Of a stretch of 38,080 nt of DNA, positions 16,254-24,359 are shown in pieces; the stretch's first letter is position 1, and the number at the start of each line of letters is the position of its first letter. Source of the DNA: Caulobacter sp. BK020 (GTDB taxonomy: Bacteria; Pseudomonadota; Alphaproteobacteria; Caulobacterales; Caulobacteraceae); contig NZ_SLZL01000030.1 of the NCBI RefSeq assembly GCF_004342605.1, positions 1 through 38,080 of the forward strand, given 5' to 3'. A model generated the notes under the pieces. The model was not told the origin of the DNA. It saw nothing but the letters and a program-made list of their open reading frames with translations, and did no database searches. The position numbers were made by a program, and so were the translations under genes.

Positions 16254-16340
16254 CCTCGTCCTTCGACAGGCTCAGGATGAGGACCCATGTTGAGGCCTTG
16301 GCGTTCGAAAACCTCATCCTGAGCTTGTCGAAGGACGAGG
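16254..16340. repeat. Long extragenic inverted repeat (second copy of the CTTCGACARGCTCAGG family)
   Basis: The 29-base arms at 16254-16282 and 16312-16340 are inverted copies with one mismatch and a 29-base spacer. The arms match those of the repeat at 11933-12014 almost base for base, but the spacer differs. It sits downstream of mccA. Confidence 0.85.
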
Positions 16341-16402
16341 TTTTCGCTCCCGGTCTGCATGGCTCTTTCCTCGGACGCCTGACGCCCCTAAGTACCGCGC
16401 CC

Positions 16403-16804
16403 ATGCCCCTGCACATCATCAAGCTGGTCGTCGGCTGCGACACCATCGACGAACTGGTCGCCTGGCACGCCGAAGCCGACCGTCCGTGGATCATGCACAC
16501 CCGCATGACGCCCAAGCGCATCGATGAGGTGCTGGACGGCGGCTCGCTGTACCGGGTGATGAAGGGCCAGATCCTGTGCCGCCAGGCCATCCTGAAGATC
16601 GACACGGTCGGCGAGGGCCAGGCCTCGCGTTGCGAGGTGACGGTCGACCCGACCATCGTCCGCGTCGCCCCCACCCCCCGGCGGCCCTTCCAGGGTTGGC
16701 GCTACCTGAAGCACGAGGACATCCCGCCCGACCTGACCGAGGCCGAGGCCGCCGAGATGCCGGCCGACCTGGCGCGACAGCTACGGGAGTTGGGGGCTTG
16801 GTAG
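16403..16804 (+). CDS. DUF1489 family protein
   Basis: A 133-residue soluble protein matching the alphaproteobacterial DUF1489 family: LHIIKLVVGCDTIDELVAWHAE, the central RMTPKRIDEVLDGGSLYRVMKGQILCRQAIL, and an end containing RPFQGWRYLKHEDIPPDL. Its biochemical function is not known. The start is the ATG at 16403, as the conserved N-terminus begins there; the upstream frame runs through the inverted repeat. It may share the leucine-operon transcript if the repeat does not terminate it. Confidence 0.85.
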   Translation: MPLHIIKLVVGCDTIDELVAWHAEADRPWIMHTRMTPKRIDEVLDGGSLYRVMKGQILCRQAILKIDTVGEGQASRCEVTVDPTIVRVAPTPRRPFQGWRYLKHEDIPPDLTEAEAAEMPADLARQLRELGAW

Positions 16805-16914
16805 GGCGGTAGGGGCGGACTGCTTCTGGCGCAGTACAGCCAGCCGCGGAACTTCCTATCGGCAGGCTGGGGCGTCGTAAAACATCCCCTCAATGTGGCG
16901 CCGCCGGGCGTCTA

Positions 16915-17948
16915 GAGCATCGTGCGTTTAATGGGACGCATACCCTGCCGCCTTGAAGTAGTTCCAGCATTCCTGGGGCTCGTAGAGCTTGCAGATGTCG
17001 CCGACGGCCTTCCAGAGGTCGTTGAAGGTGCGGGCGTTGGCGGCGCGTAGATGCGCCTTGAGTTTGGAGAAGGCCATCTCGATCGGGTTCAGGTCGGGCG
17101 AGTAAGGCGGAAGGAACAGGAACCAGGCCCCTCGCGCCTTAAGGGCCTGGGCGGCCTTTGGCCCCTTGTGAGCGGCCAGGTTGTCGAGAACCACGGCGTC
17201 GCCAGGGCTCAGGGTCGGCGCCAAGTTGGGTCTCGACATAGGCGTCGAACGCGTCGCGGTTCATCGCGCCGTCCGGAATCCAGGGCGCGGTCAGCCCCGC
17301 GCATCGCAAGCCGGCGATGAAGGTCTGGGTTCTCCAGCGGCCGAACGGCGTGTCCGCCGCCAGGCGATGGCTGCATAGGCTGCGACCGCGCAGCCGGGTC
17401 ATCTTGGTGGTGACGGCCGTCTCGTTGATGAACACCAGCCGCGCCGGCTGTCGGCGCATGGCGGGCTGACGATGTTGGGTCCATTCCCTACGGCGTTCAC
17501 GCACCGCCGCGCGTGCGCGCTCCGACGCCATCAGGGCTTTTTTTATATGTGAACCCCGCCGCGCCAAGCACCCGCGACAGCGAACCGGGGTCCGCCACCA
17601 CCCCGCGCTGTGTCTCCAGCAAGCTGGCCAGTTGCGGCAAGGTGATATCCGGCTTGGCTTCCTGCTCGATCAGGGACGCCCGATGCGCCGCCAGCTTGCC
17701 CCCTTCCGGCGGTCGCCCCTGCCGCGCCGGCGCACAAGACCCCGCGCCAAAAGCTTCACCGCGCAGCTGTCGCTGACGCCAAATCGTTTCGCCGCCCCGC
17801 GACGCGATCCTCCCTCCGATACCTAGCCGACGATCCGGTCGCGAAGATCCCCAGAGTAGCTCCTGCCCATGATCCACCTCCAACCAAGGTGAATCATGCT
17901 TCGCCCAAACTCGGAATCCCTTCGATTCCGGTTTCACGCACGATGGTC
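16915..17948. mobile_element. IS630-family insertion sequence, inactive
   Basis: Terminal inverted repeats GAGCATCGTGCGT (16915-16927) and ACGCACGATGGTC (17936-17948) match at 12 of 13 positions. Each is flanked outside by TA (16913-16914 and 17949-17950), the target dinucleotide duplicated by IS630/Tc1-type transposition. The element is 1034 bases long and contains one decayed transposase gene on the minus strand. It inserted just downstream of the TonB-dependent receptor gene. Confidence 0.88.
16928..17870 (-). pseudogene. IS630-family transposase, disrupted
   Basis: The gene starts at ATG 17870 (MGRSYSGDLRDRIVG). It is cut by a TAG at 17823-17825, shifts frame around 17750 (apparent short deletion), shifts again at a run of seven A (minus strand, 17538-17544), and shifts once more near 17220. 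The pieces together cover a helix-turn-helix N-terminus, the LVFINET segment, LDNLAAHK and the final LPPYSPDLNPIEMAFSKLK. In intact relatives the first catalytic Asp lies in FIDET; here it reads FINET. With a nonsense codon, three frame changes and a lost catalytic Asp, it cannot make active transposase. Confidence 0.88.
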
Positions 17949-17962
17949 TAGCCTCGGCGAAT

Positions 17963-20380
17963 CTAGAATCGTGCGGACATCCTCAGCGCGATTGTCCTTG
18001 GTCTAGGCGGGGTGATGATCTCATCGCGGGTGATCAGGAACGGATTGCCGAACGAGAAGCTGTTGGGGCGGGCGCCGAACGGATTGTCCAGCGTCGCGGC
18101 CAGGGTCCAGCGCCCGGCTTCCAGGCTCGCGACCCCGCGCAGTCCCAGATATTCGCCCATCTCGTGCATGCTGCTGGCGTCGAAGGTCACGTACGAAGCC
18201 CCGACATAGGTCGCCTGGCCTTGCAAGCGCAGGGTCCGGTCGCCGGACAAGGCGCGGTGATAATCGACGCCGAAGCTCGTCGAGACCCGTGACACGCCTG
18301 GCAGGCGCGCGTCGTCGCGCGAGTCGAAGTCGAGATTCTGCCGCGTGATCTCGGGATCGTTCAGCAGGGCGGCGGCCCGCAGGTCGATCTGATCGTTCAG
18401 GCGAAGCGCGCCTTCGACCTCGACGCCGCGATTGTCGCCGTTGCCGATATTGGCCGTGTAAGCCGTGCCGTCGGCTAGGTACTGGTCGCTCTGCACGGAC
18501 TCCCAGGTCGCGTAGAAGACAGCAACCCGACCCTGGAGGCGGTCGTCCCACGCGCGCAGTTTGGCGCCGATCTCATAGTTCCAAAGCTCGTCGGCCTGGT
18601 AGCGGCGCGCCGGCGAGCCGGGACCGTCGAAGATCTGGCCGATCCGGCCTGCGGTGTTGAACCCGCCAGGCCGGTAGCCCTCGGCGGCCTGGGCGTAGAA
18701 CAGCAGGCCGGGCCGGGCGTCGTAGCTGAGCAGGACTTTCGGGGACAGGCCGGTGGCGTCGTCCGCCTCGCTGAACGCCCGTTGTCCGGCGGCCTGGACG
18801 ACGACCGAGTCGGTATCGAACCGGAAGTCGAACCAGCGCAGGCCGGCGGTCGCCGACAGGCGCTTGGTGGCGTCGAGGGTGACCTCGCCATAGAGCGCGG
18901 TCTCGTTGATCTTGTCGCGTCGCCGCTCCGCATAGGCGGTCTGGCCGACGGGCTGGAGATCGTGCAGCAGGCTGTGAAGCTGGGTTGCGCCGGTCGAACC
19001 GAACGCGCCGACCAGGCCGTGCAGCCGATGATCGCTGGGACTCGCGTAGGTGACCTCCGCCACCGTCAGGTCAATGGCCTTTTCGTCGTCCAGGGTGGCC
19101 GGCGCGGCGGCCAGGCCGTAGAGCGTCGATACCGTGGTGGCGTCGTACCGGCTGTTGAAATGGTGCGACAGACGCGCGACCGAGCCGGTCACCCGGCCCC
19201 AGGCGCCCTCGCCGGCCAGGGTCAGCGAGACGTGTTCGAAATCGTTGTCGTGGGGTTCGCGCGCCGGATTGTCGCGCAGATAGGGTCCCAGTCGGCGCAG
19301 GCCATATTGGGTGTCGGCGTTGTTGATCCACTGGGTCGTGACGCCCAGGGTCGCCGTCCAATGGGGCGAGAGCGCAGCGCGGAGACTGGCGCGCACCCCG
19401 TCCCGCTGGGAGCCGTTGACGCGCTTGAGCCCCAGGGTTGGATTGGCGATGTAGCCGTCCTGGCCGTCGCTGTAGGCCACGACCCGCAGGGCCGCTCGGC
19501 CCGGCGCTAGCGGGATATTGGCCATCGCCTCCATCTCGTCGCCGCCGCCGCCGTTCCAAGTATACGACAGGCCGCCCATGACGCTGGCTTGGTAACGGTC
19601 GAGGTCGGGCTTGCGGGTGGCGACACGCAGGACGCCGCCGAGAGACCCGCCGCCATAGAGTGTGCCCTGCGGACCGCGCATGACCTCGACCCGCTCGATG
19701 TCGGCCAGGCGCAGGTCGGGATCCGGGGCGCTGTAGGTGATCGGCACGTCGTCGAGATAGAGCGCGACCATCGACTGGGCCTGACCGGTGAAGGCGCCGT
19801 CTGACAGGCCGCGCAGCAGGATCTTATCGCGGCCGGGGCCCAGGTTGGTCACGGTCATGCCGGCGACCTGTCCCGTCAGATCGGAGAGGCTGGTCAAGGT
19901 CTCGCGCGACAGTGTCGAGCCGGACACCACCGAGATGGCGTAGGGGGTGCGCCCAGGCAGGTTGGGATAGCGTTGGGCCGTGACGACCACCTCGCCCAGA
20001 CCCAGGCTGGCGGGCGGGGCGACGACAAGTGCATGGCGGGGGCGGGGCGGGGCGGCCCGGTGGATCAACACGGTCCGCGGATCGGGCATCGTGTAGCCAC
20101 ACCCGCTGTGGGCCAGGATCCGGTCCAGCGCGCCCCGGGGCGTCATCCGGCCGTAGAGGGCCGGCGAGGCCCCGGAGCAGGCGTCCAGGTCGCCGCCCAG
20201 CGACAGGTCAGCCTGAAGCGCGAAATCGATCAGGGCGGCGTGAGCGGCCTTGGCTGGAATCTGCAGGCGCACCGAGGCGCCCGGATCCTGCGCGTGCGTC
20301 GCGCCGCCGGCCAGGCCGGCGATCAGCACGATGGGCCACGCGCGACCGCGACGACGCGTGATCGACCTCTTGCGCCGCAT
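17963..20380 (-). CDS. TonB-dependent outer-membrane receptor/transducer with N-terminal STN domain
   Basis: The 805-residue protein has a signal peptide (Arg-rich start, hydrophobic WPIVLIAGLAGGATHAQ). An STN signalling domain (about 35-108) comes next, then the TonB-box-like EVVVTAQ (about 130), a plug domain with VMRGPQGTLYGGGSLGGVLRV, and a 22-strand-type barrel ending in Phe (LRMSARF). STN-bearing receptors both import a ligand and pass a signal through a FecR-type protein to an ECF sigma factor; both partners lie immediately upstream on the same strand. The ligand is unknown, and no siderophore genes are near. The IS630 remnant lies 12 bases beyond the stop codon. Confidence 0.92.
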   Translation of the reverse strand: MRRKRSITRRRGRAWPIVLIAGLAGGATHAQDPGASVRLQIPAKAAHAALIDFALQADLSLGGDLDACSGASPALYGRMTPRGALDRILAHSGCGYTMPDPRTVLIHRAAPPRPRHALVVAPPASLGLGEVVVTAQRYPNLPGRTPYAISVVSGSTLSRETLTSLSDLTGQVAGMTVTNLGPGRDKILLRGLSDGAFTGQAQSMVALYLDDVPITYSAPDPDLRLADIERVEVMRGPQGTLYGGGSLGGVLRVATRKPDLDRYQASVMGGLSYTWNGGGGDEMEAMANIPLAPGRAALRVVAYSDGQDGYIANPTLGLKRVNGSQRDGVRASLRAALSPHWTATLGVTTQWINNADTQYGLRRLGPYLRDNPAREPHDNDFEHVSLTLAGEGAWGRVTGSVARLSHHFNSRYDATTVSTLYGLAAAPATLDDEKAIDLTVAEVTYASPSDHRLHGLVGAFGSTGATQLHSLLHDLQPVGQTAYAERRRDKINETALYGEVTLDATKRLSATAGLRWFDFRFDTDSVVVQAAGQRAFSEADDATGLSPKVLLSYDARPGLLFYAQAAEGYRPGGFNTAGRIGQIFDGPGSPARRYQADELWNYEIGAKLRAWDDRLQGRVAVFYATWESVQSDQYLADGTAYTANIGNGDNRGVEVEGALRLNDQIDLRAAALLNDPEITRQNLDFDSRDDARLPGVSRVSTSFGVDYHRALSGDRTLRLQGQATYVGASYVTFDASSMHEMGEYLGLRGVASLEAGRWTLAATLDNPFGARPNSFSFGNPFLITRDEIITPPRPRTIALRMSARF

Positions 20381-20382
20381 CG

Positions 20383-21375
20383 TCAGAGTTGGGTCGGTCT
20401 GGCCTTGAGCAGGATCTCGCCCCCGCTGTGTTGACCGACGACCGGTGCGAACAGTTCCAGACGCCGGATCATCGCCGCTTCCTCATCGACCACTAGGACG
20501 CCGGTGACTTTGACCGAGGCGGCGCTGGGATCAACCCGTAGGGGCGTGGCGACGTAGCGATTCAGGTCGGCGACTACTTCGGCCAGGGGCGTCTCGCGAT
20601 AGACCAGCTTGCCGGTCTTCCAGGCGAAAGCGGCGTCCGGATCGGTCGCGCGCACCAGGGAGGTCGCCGAACCTCGGGTATGGATCAGTTGCTGGCCCTT
20701 GGCCAGGCGGACCGCGCCGTCCGGCCCGCCGGAAACCTGCACCAGGCCTCGGCGCACGGTAATGGCCAGGCGGTCGTCATGGCTGAGGATGTTGAACTCG
20801 GTGCCCAGCACGCGGACTTCGCGATCGCCGGCGGCGACCACGAACGGGCGGTTCTCCAGGTGGGCGACGTCGAAGCTGGCCTCGCCGTCGACCAGCGTCA
20901 CGTCGCGCTCGGCCCGGGTCAGGCGCACACGCAGGGTGGTGGCGCCGCCCAGGGTCAGCCGCGAGCCGTCGGCCAGGGCCACTTCGCGGGTTTCGCCGCG
21001 CTTGGTCGAATAGTCGGTAAAGGTCGGGCGCGTCAGTTGCGGTAAGATAGCGACGACCACGGCGGCGGCCGCCGCGGCGGTGGCGAGGCCAATCCAGACC
21101 CAGCGGCGGGCGGGCGGCTTGGCCGACGGCTTAGGGCGCGGCGCGAAAGCCACGACGGTCTCGGCTGGGGCAGGGGCGGTGATCTGTTCGGCCGGAAGGT
21201 CTTCCAGTTCGACCCACATCGCCTCGACCGCGTCATAGGCCGCCGCGTGGGCGGGATCGGCCTCCAGCCAGGCCTGGAAGGCGGTCCAGTCCTCCAGACC
21301 GGCGTCACCCTGCAGGCGCGCGAACCAGTCGCTCGCCGCTTGCTGGATGGGATCGGTGGTGACGGACTGGGTCAT
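20383..21375 (-). CDS. FecR-family anti-sigma factor / signal transducer
   Basis: A 330-residue bitopic inner-membrane protein. The cytosolic N-terminal domain (about 1-55, with ASDWFARLQ and WLEADPAHAAAYDAVEAMW) belongs to the DUF4880/FecR N-terminal type that holds the sigma factor. One membrane span follows (about 92-110), then a periplasmic FecR domain with TKRGETREVALADGSRLTLG and FVVAAGDREVRVLGTEFNI. In the family it relays occupancy of the outer-membrane receptor to the sigma factor. The stop codon is two bases from the receptor start, so the two are co-translated. The ATG at 21375 is chosen because the conserved domain begins there. Confidence 0.92.
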   Translation of the reverse strand: MTQSVTTDPIQQAASDWFARLQGDAGLEDWTAFQAWLEADPAHAAAYDAVEAMWVELEDLPAEQITAPAPAETVVAFAPRPKPSAKPPARRWVWIGLATAAAAAAVVVAILPQLTRPTFTDYSTKRGETREVALADGSRLTLGGATTLRVRLTRAERDVTLVDGEASFDVAHLENRPFVVAAGDREVRVLGTEFNILSHDDRLAITVRRGLVQVSGGPDGAVRLAKGQQLIHTRGSATSLVRATDPDAAFAWKTGKLVYRETPLAEVVADLNRYVATPLRVDPSAASVKVTGVLVVDEEAAMIRRLELFAPVVGQHSGGEILLKARPTQL

Positions 21376-21487
21376 CGACGGGTTGTGCTTCCTTGTCGCC
21401 GTGCGGAAGAAGAGGCCTGCCACAATGACGCCATGACCGAGAAAGCCCCTCCTCGGTTCTTCGTGGGGTGATGCGGAAATGCCACAC

Positions 21488-22012
21488 TCATCGCCCGACC
21501 CTTTTGACGAGATGGCTCAGCGCGAGGCTGACATGCTTCTCGACCGAGCTTCGAGAAATGCCCAGGCGGGCGGCGGTCTCGACGTGGGTCAGGCTCTCGA
21601 ACTTGTGCAGGCGGAAGATCTGCTGGGTCTGGGGCGACAGGGTCTTCAGCGCCTCGGTGATCTTTTCTAGGCGCTGGCGGGCGATGACGGCGCTCTCGGC
21701 GTCGGGCTCTTCTGCGACATCCAGGGCCCCCACTGCGGTGTGGTGGGTCCGGCGCCATTCGTCGTCGCGGGCGCCGGCGCGCTTGGCGCGGCGTAGGCGG
21801 TCCAGCATCAGGTTCGAGGCGAGGCGGTAGAGATAGGCGGGTGGGTTGTCGATCGTCTCGCCGGCGACCGCCTGGACCTTCAGATAGAGCTCCTGGACCA
21901 GATCCTCGACGTCGGCTCGGCTGCCCAGGCGCGCCTGGAAGAACCGCCGCATGTCCTCGCGCCGCTCCAGATAGGCGGCCGCGAGCGGGGAGAGGTCCTG
22001 CAGGTCCTCCAT
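21488..22012 (-). CDS. FecI-type ECF RNA polymerase sigma factor
   Basis: A 174-residue ECF sigma factor with regions 2 and 4 only. Region 2 includes SRADVEDLVQELYLKV and NPPAYLYRLASNLMLDRLRR. Region 4 includes LKTLSPQTQQIFRLHKFESLTHVETAARLGISRSSVEKHVSLALSHL. The close fit to FecI-like factors and the downstream FecR and STN-receptor genes make this a cell-surface signalling module. The ATG at 22012 is used; a longer frame from a TTG at 22057 is less likely. The upstream region is shared with the divergent gene cluster at 22269, whose promoters look ECF-dependent. I could not see a clear copy of that promoter in the direction of this gene. Confidence 0.92.
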   Translation of the reverse strand: MEDLQDLSPLAAAYLERREDMRRFFQARLGSRADVEDLVQELYLKVQAVAGETIDNPPAYLYRLASNLMLDRLRRAKRAGARDDEWRRTHHTAVGALDVAEEPDAESAVIARQRLEKITEALKTLSPQTQQIFRLHKFESLTHVETAARLGISRSSVEKHVSLALSHLVKRVGR

Positions 22013-22190
22013 CGTCAGCCGTGCGCTCGCGCGCCGCGCCGGACGGGCGCGACACAAGAAGACGGACTGGACGTGTCGGTGACTATCACGGGGACGAACG
22101 GCCCGGGCTGGAGGGACTCGGCGGGGCTAAAAGACATCGCCCGACGGCGGCATCAAGGCAAGGCTCGCGGGGCGTCGCTGGACCCGGCGA

Positions 22191-22229
22191 AAAATCGGTG
22201 AGGGGACGGAATACACACGGCGTCATTGG
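22191..22229 (+). promoter_or_regulatory. ECF-type promoter, copy 1 (before HAD phosphatase gene)
   Basis: The -35-like block AAATCGGTGAGG (ending at 22203) is followed, after exactly 17 bases, by CGTCATTGG (22221-22229). The same two blocks at the same spacing occur at 32970 and 33323. CGTC is a common ECF -10 core. The expected transcript would start about 35-40 bases before the ATG at 22269. Confidence 0.75.
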
Positions 22230-22268
22230 CTCGAACGGCGCGGGGGCGTCTGGAGCTAAGTCGGATTG

Positions 22269-22946
22269 ATGCGGATATTTTGCGATTTCGACGGGACGAT
22301 CGCCAGGGTCGACACCACCGACCTGGTGCTCACCCGTCTGGCCGACCCCGCCTGGGAAGACCTGGAAGACCGCTGGACCCGAGGCGAGATCACCGCCGCC
22401 GAGTGCATGCGCGGCCAGGTCGCCCTGATCGGTGGCGACGACGCGGCGCTGGACGCCGTGCTCGACAGCGTGGAACTGGCCGACGGGTTTCCTGAGTTCG
22501 TCGCCTGGTGCCAGGCCAACGCCGTGCCGCTGACCGTGGTCAGCGACGGGGTCGATCACTTCATCGCCCGGATCCTGGGACGTCACGGCCTGAGCCATCT
22601 GCCGGTGATCGCTAACCGCCTGGTCGGCAACGCCGAGACCGGCCGCCGCCTGGAGCAGCCCTGGTCGCGGGCAGGCTGCGCGGCGGGCTCCGGGGTGTGC
22701 AAGTGCCAGGTCGCGACCAAGGCCGACGAGCGCGACCTCGCGTCCGGCGATCTGATGGTCTTCGTCGGCGACGGGCGGTCGGACTTCTGCGTCTCCAATC
22801 GCGCCGGCCTGCTGTTCGCTCGCGACAAGCTGGCCGACTACGCCCGCTCGCGCGCCATGCCGCACCACGAATTTTCTGACTTCCACATCATCACGACGAC
22901 GCTCGCGGCCGCCCACGGCCGCCTGGCGCGCCGCGCCGCCATCTGA
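22269..22946 (+). CDS. HAD-superfamily phosphatase (phosphoserine phosphatase/MtnX-like)
   Basis: A 225-residue cytosolic HAD hydrolase. Motif I is FCDFDGTI (Asp6 nucleophile, Asp8 acid/base), motif II is LTVVSDGVD, and the metal-binding motif near the end is VFVGDGRSDFCVS. A cap region contains a Cys-rich stretch (AGCAAGSGVCKCQ), as in MtnX-type phosphatases, where Cys residues are common near this site. It removes phosphate from a small molecule; the substrate is unknown. It is the first gene of a long co-oriented cluster, with an ECF-type promoter 40 bases upstream and an aminotransferase 14 bases downstream. An earlier in-frame TTG adds one residue only. Confidence 0.85.
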   Translation: MRIFCDFDGTIARVDTTDLVLTRLADPAWEDLEDRWTRGEITAAECMRGQVALIGGDDAALDAVLDSVELADGFPEFVAWCQANAVPLTVVSDGVDHFIARILGRHGLSHLPVIANRLVGNAETGRRLEQPWSRAGCAAGSGVCKCQVATKADERDLASGDLMVFVGDGRSDFCVSNRAGLLFARDKLADYARSRAMPHHEFSDFHIITTTLAAAHGRLARRAAI

Positions 22947-22960
22947 CCGGAGTTCCCCGA

Positions 22961-24352
22961 ATGTATGACGCCGAACACGCCGTCCTCGACGAGGCCGTCC
23001 TGCGCGAGCTCGAGGCCCAGTACTGCTCCTATGGCGACACGGTCCACTACCTGCCCGATCCGAAGTTCTTCGACGGCTGCGAGGGCTCGTTCATGTACGA
23101 CGCCCAGGGACGCCAGTTCCTGGACCTGCAAATGTGGTACTCGGCCGTCAATTTCGGCTACCGCAATCCGCGCCTGAACGCCGTCGCCCACCGTCAGCTC
23201 GACACCCTGCCGCAGGTGGCCAGCCAGTACCTGCACCGCGAGAAGGTCGAGCTGGCCGCGATGATCGCGCAGGACGCCGAGCGGAAGTTCGGCCGCAAGG
23301 GGCGCGTCCATTTTAACGTCGGCGGCGCCCAGGCGGTCGAGGACTCGCTGAAGCTGGTGCGCAACGGCACGGGCGGCAAGTCGCTGATGTTCGCCTTCGA
23401 GGGCGGCTATCACGGCCGCACCCTGGGGGCCTCGGCGATCACCTCGTCGTACCGCTATCGCCGTCGCTTCGGCCACTTCAGCGATCGCGCGCAGTTCATC
23501 GAATTCCCGTACCACTTCCGCGGCCCCAAGGGCATGACCAAGGAAGAGTACGGCCACGACTGCGTGCAGAAGTTCGCCCGCCTGTTCGAGACCGAATACA
23601 ACGGCGTGCTCGACACCAAGACCGGCCAGGCCGAGTACGCGGCCTTCTATATCGAGCCGATCCAGGGCACCGGCGGTTACGTTATTCCGCCGCCCAACTT
23701 CTTCAGCGAGCTGAAGAAGATTCTCGACCAGCACGGCATCCTGCTGGTGGTCGACGAGATCCAGATGGGCATGTGGCGCACCGGCAAGCTGTGGTCGATC
23801 GAGCACTTCGGCGTCCAGCCCGACGTGCTGGTGTTCGGCAAGGCGCTGACCAACGGCCTCAATCCGCTGTCGGGCGTCTGGGCGCGCGAAGAACTGATCA
23901 ACCCTGAAATCTTCCCGCCGGGCTCGACCCACTCGACCTTCAATTCCAACCCGATGGGCACGTCGGTGGCGCTGGAGACCCTGCGGATGACGCACGAGGT
24001 CGATTACGGCGCCCAGGTCCTGGAGAAGGGCGCCTACTTCCTGGAAGGCCTGAAGGACCTCCAGAAGCGGTGGCCGCAGATCGGCGACGTCGACGGCCTG
24101 GGCCTGGCCCTGCGCGCCGAGATCTGCGAGGCCGACGGCTTCACCCCCAACAAGGCCCTGCTCAACCGCATGGAAGCCGAGGGGATGAAGGGCGACATCG
24201 AGATCGACGGCAAGCGCTACGGCCTGATCCTCGACGTCGGCGGCTACTACAAGAACGTCATCACCCTGGCGCCCTCGCTGGAGATTACCAAGGACGAGAT
24301 CGACCTGGCGCTGAAACTGCTCGACGCCGTCCTGCGCCGCTGCGTGGGTTGA
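22961..24352 (+). CDS. Class III pyridoxal-phosphate aminotransferase
   Basis: A 463-residue fold-type I aminotransferase of the omega-amino group. Motifs include HFNVGGAQAVEDSLKLVR, FEGGYHGRTLGASAI, LLVVDEIQMGMWRTGKLW (PLP-ring Asp265) and VFGKALTNG with the Schiff-base Lys294, then GSTHSTFNSNPMG at the phosphate site. The family moves amino groups to or from terminal amines such as diaminobutyrate, ornithine, GABA or putrescine. The exact substrate cannot be read from sequence. Its place between a phosphatase and an arginase-fold enzyme suggests a small amine or diamino acid destined for the later acyl-transfer step. Confidence 0.9.
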   Translation: MYDAEHAVLDEAVLRELEAQYCSYGDTVHYLPDPKFFDGCEGSFMYDAQGRQFLDLQMWYSAVNFGYRNPRLNAVAHRQLDTLPQVASQYLHREKVELAAMIAQDAERKFGRKGRVHFNVGGAQAVEDSLKLVRNGTGGKSLMFAFEGGYHGRTLGASAITSSYRYRRRFGHFSDRAQFIEFPYHFRGPKGMTKEEYGHDCVQKFARLFETEYNGVLDTKTGQAEYAAFYIEPIQGTGGYVIPPPNFFSELKKILDQHGILLVVDEIQMGMWRTGKLWSIEHFGVQPDVLVFGKALTNGLNPLSGVWAREELINPEIFPPGSTHSTFNSNPMGTSVALETLRMTHEVDYGAQVLEKGAYFLEGLKDLQKRWPQIGDVDGLGLALRAEICEADGFTPNKALLNRMEAEGMKGDIEIDGKRYGLILDVGGYYKNVITLAPSLEITKDEIDLALKLLDAVLRRCVG

Positions 24353-24359
24353 CGGTTCG

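Noticed and set aside
17538..17544. Programmed frameshifting at the A7 run in the IS630 transposase
   Set aside because: The required shift is +1 (one A too many), not the usual -1. The gene also has a nonsense codon and other frame changes, so mutation is the simpler reading.
17962..17976. A third IS end: TCTAGAATCGTGCGG inside the receptor gene end resembles the IS630 terminal repeat
   Set aside because: The similarity is short and lies within coding sequence encoding the conserved barrel end, so chance is more likely.
22021..22110. A fourth copy of the ECF-type promoter facing the sigma gene
   Set aside because: On the minus strand CCGTGATAG and CGTCTTCTTG are present, but the -35 match is poor and the gap is 19 rather than 17 bases.
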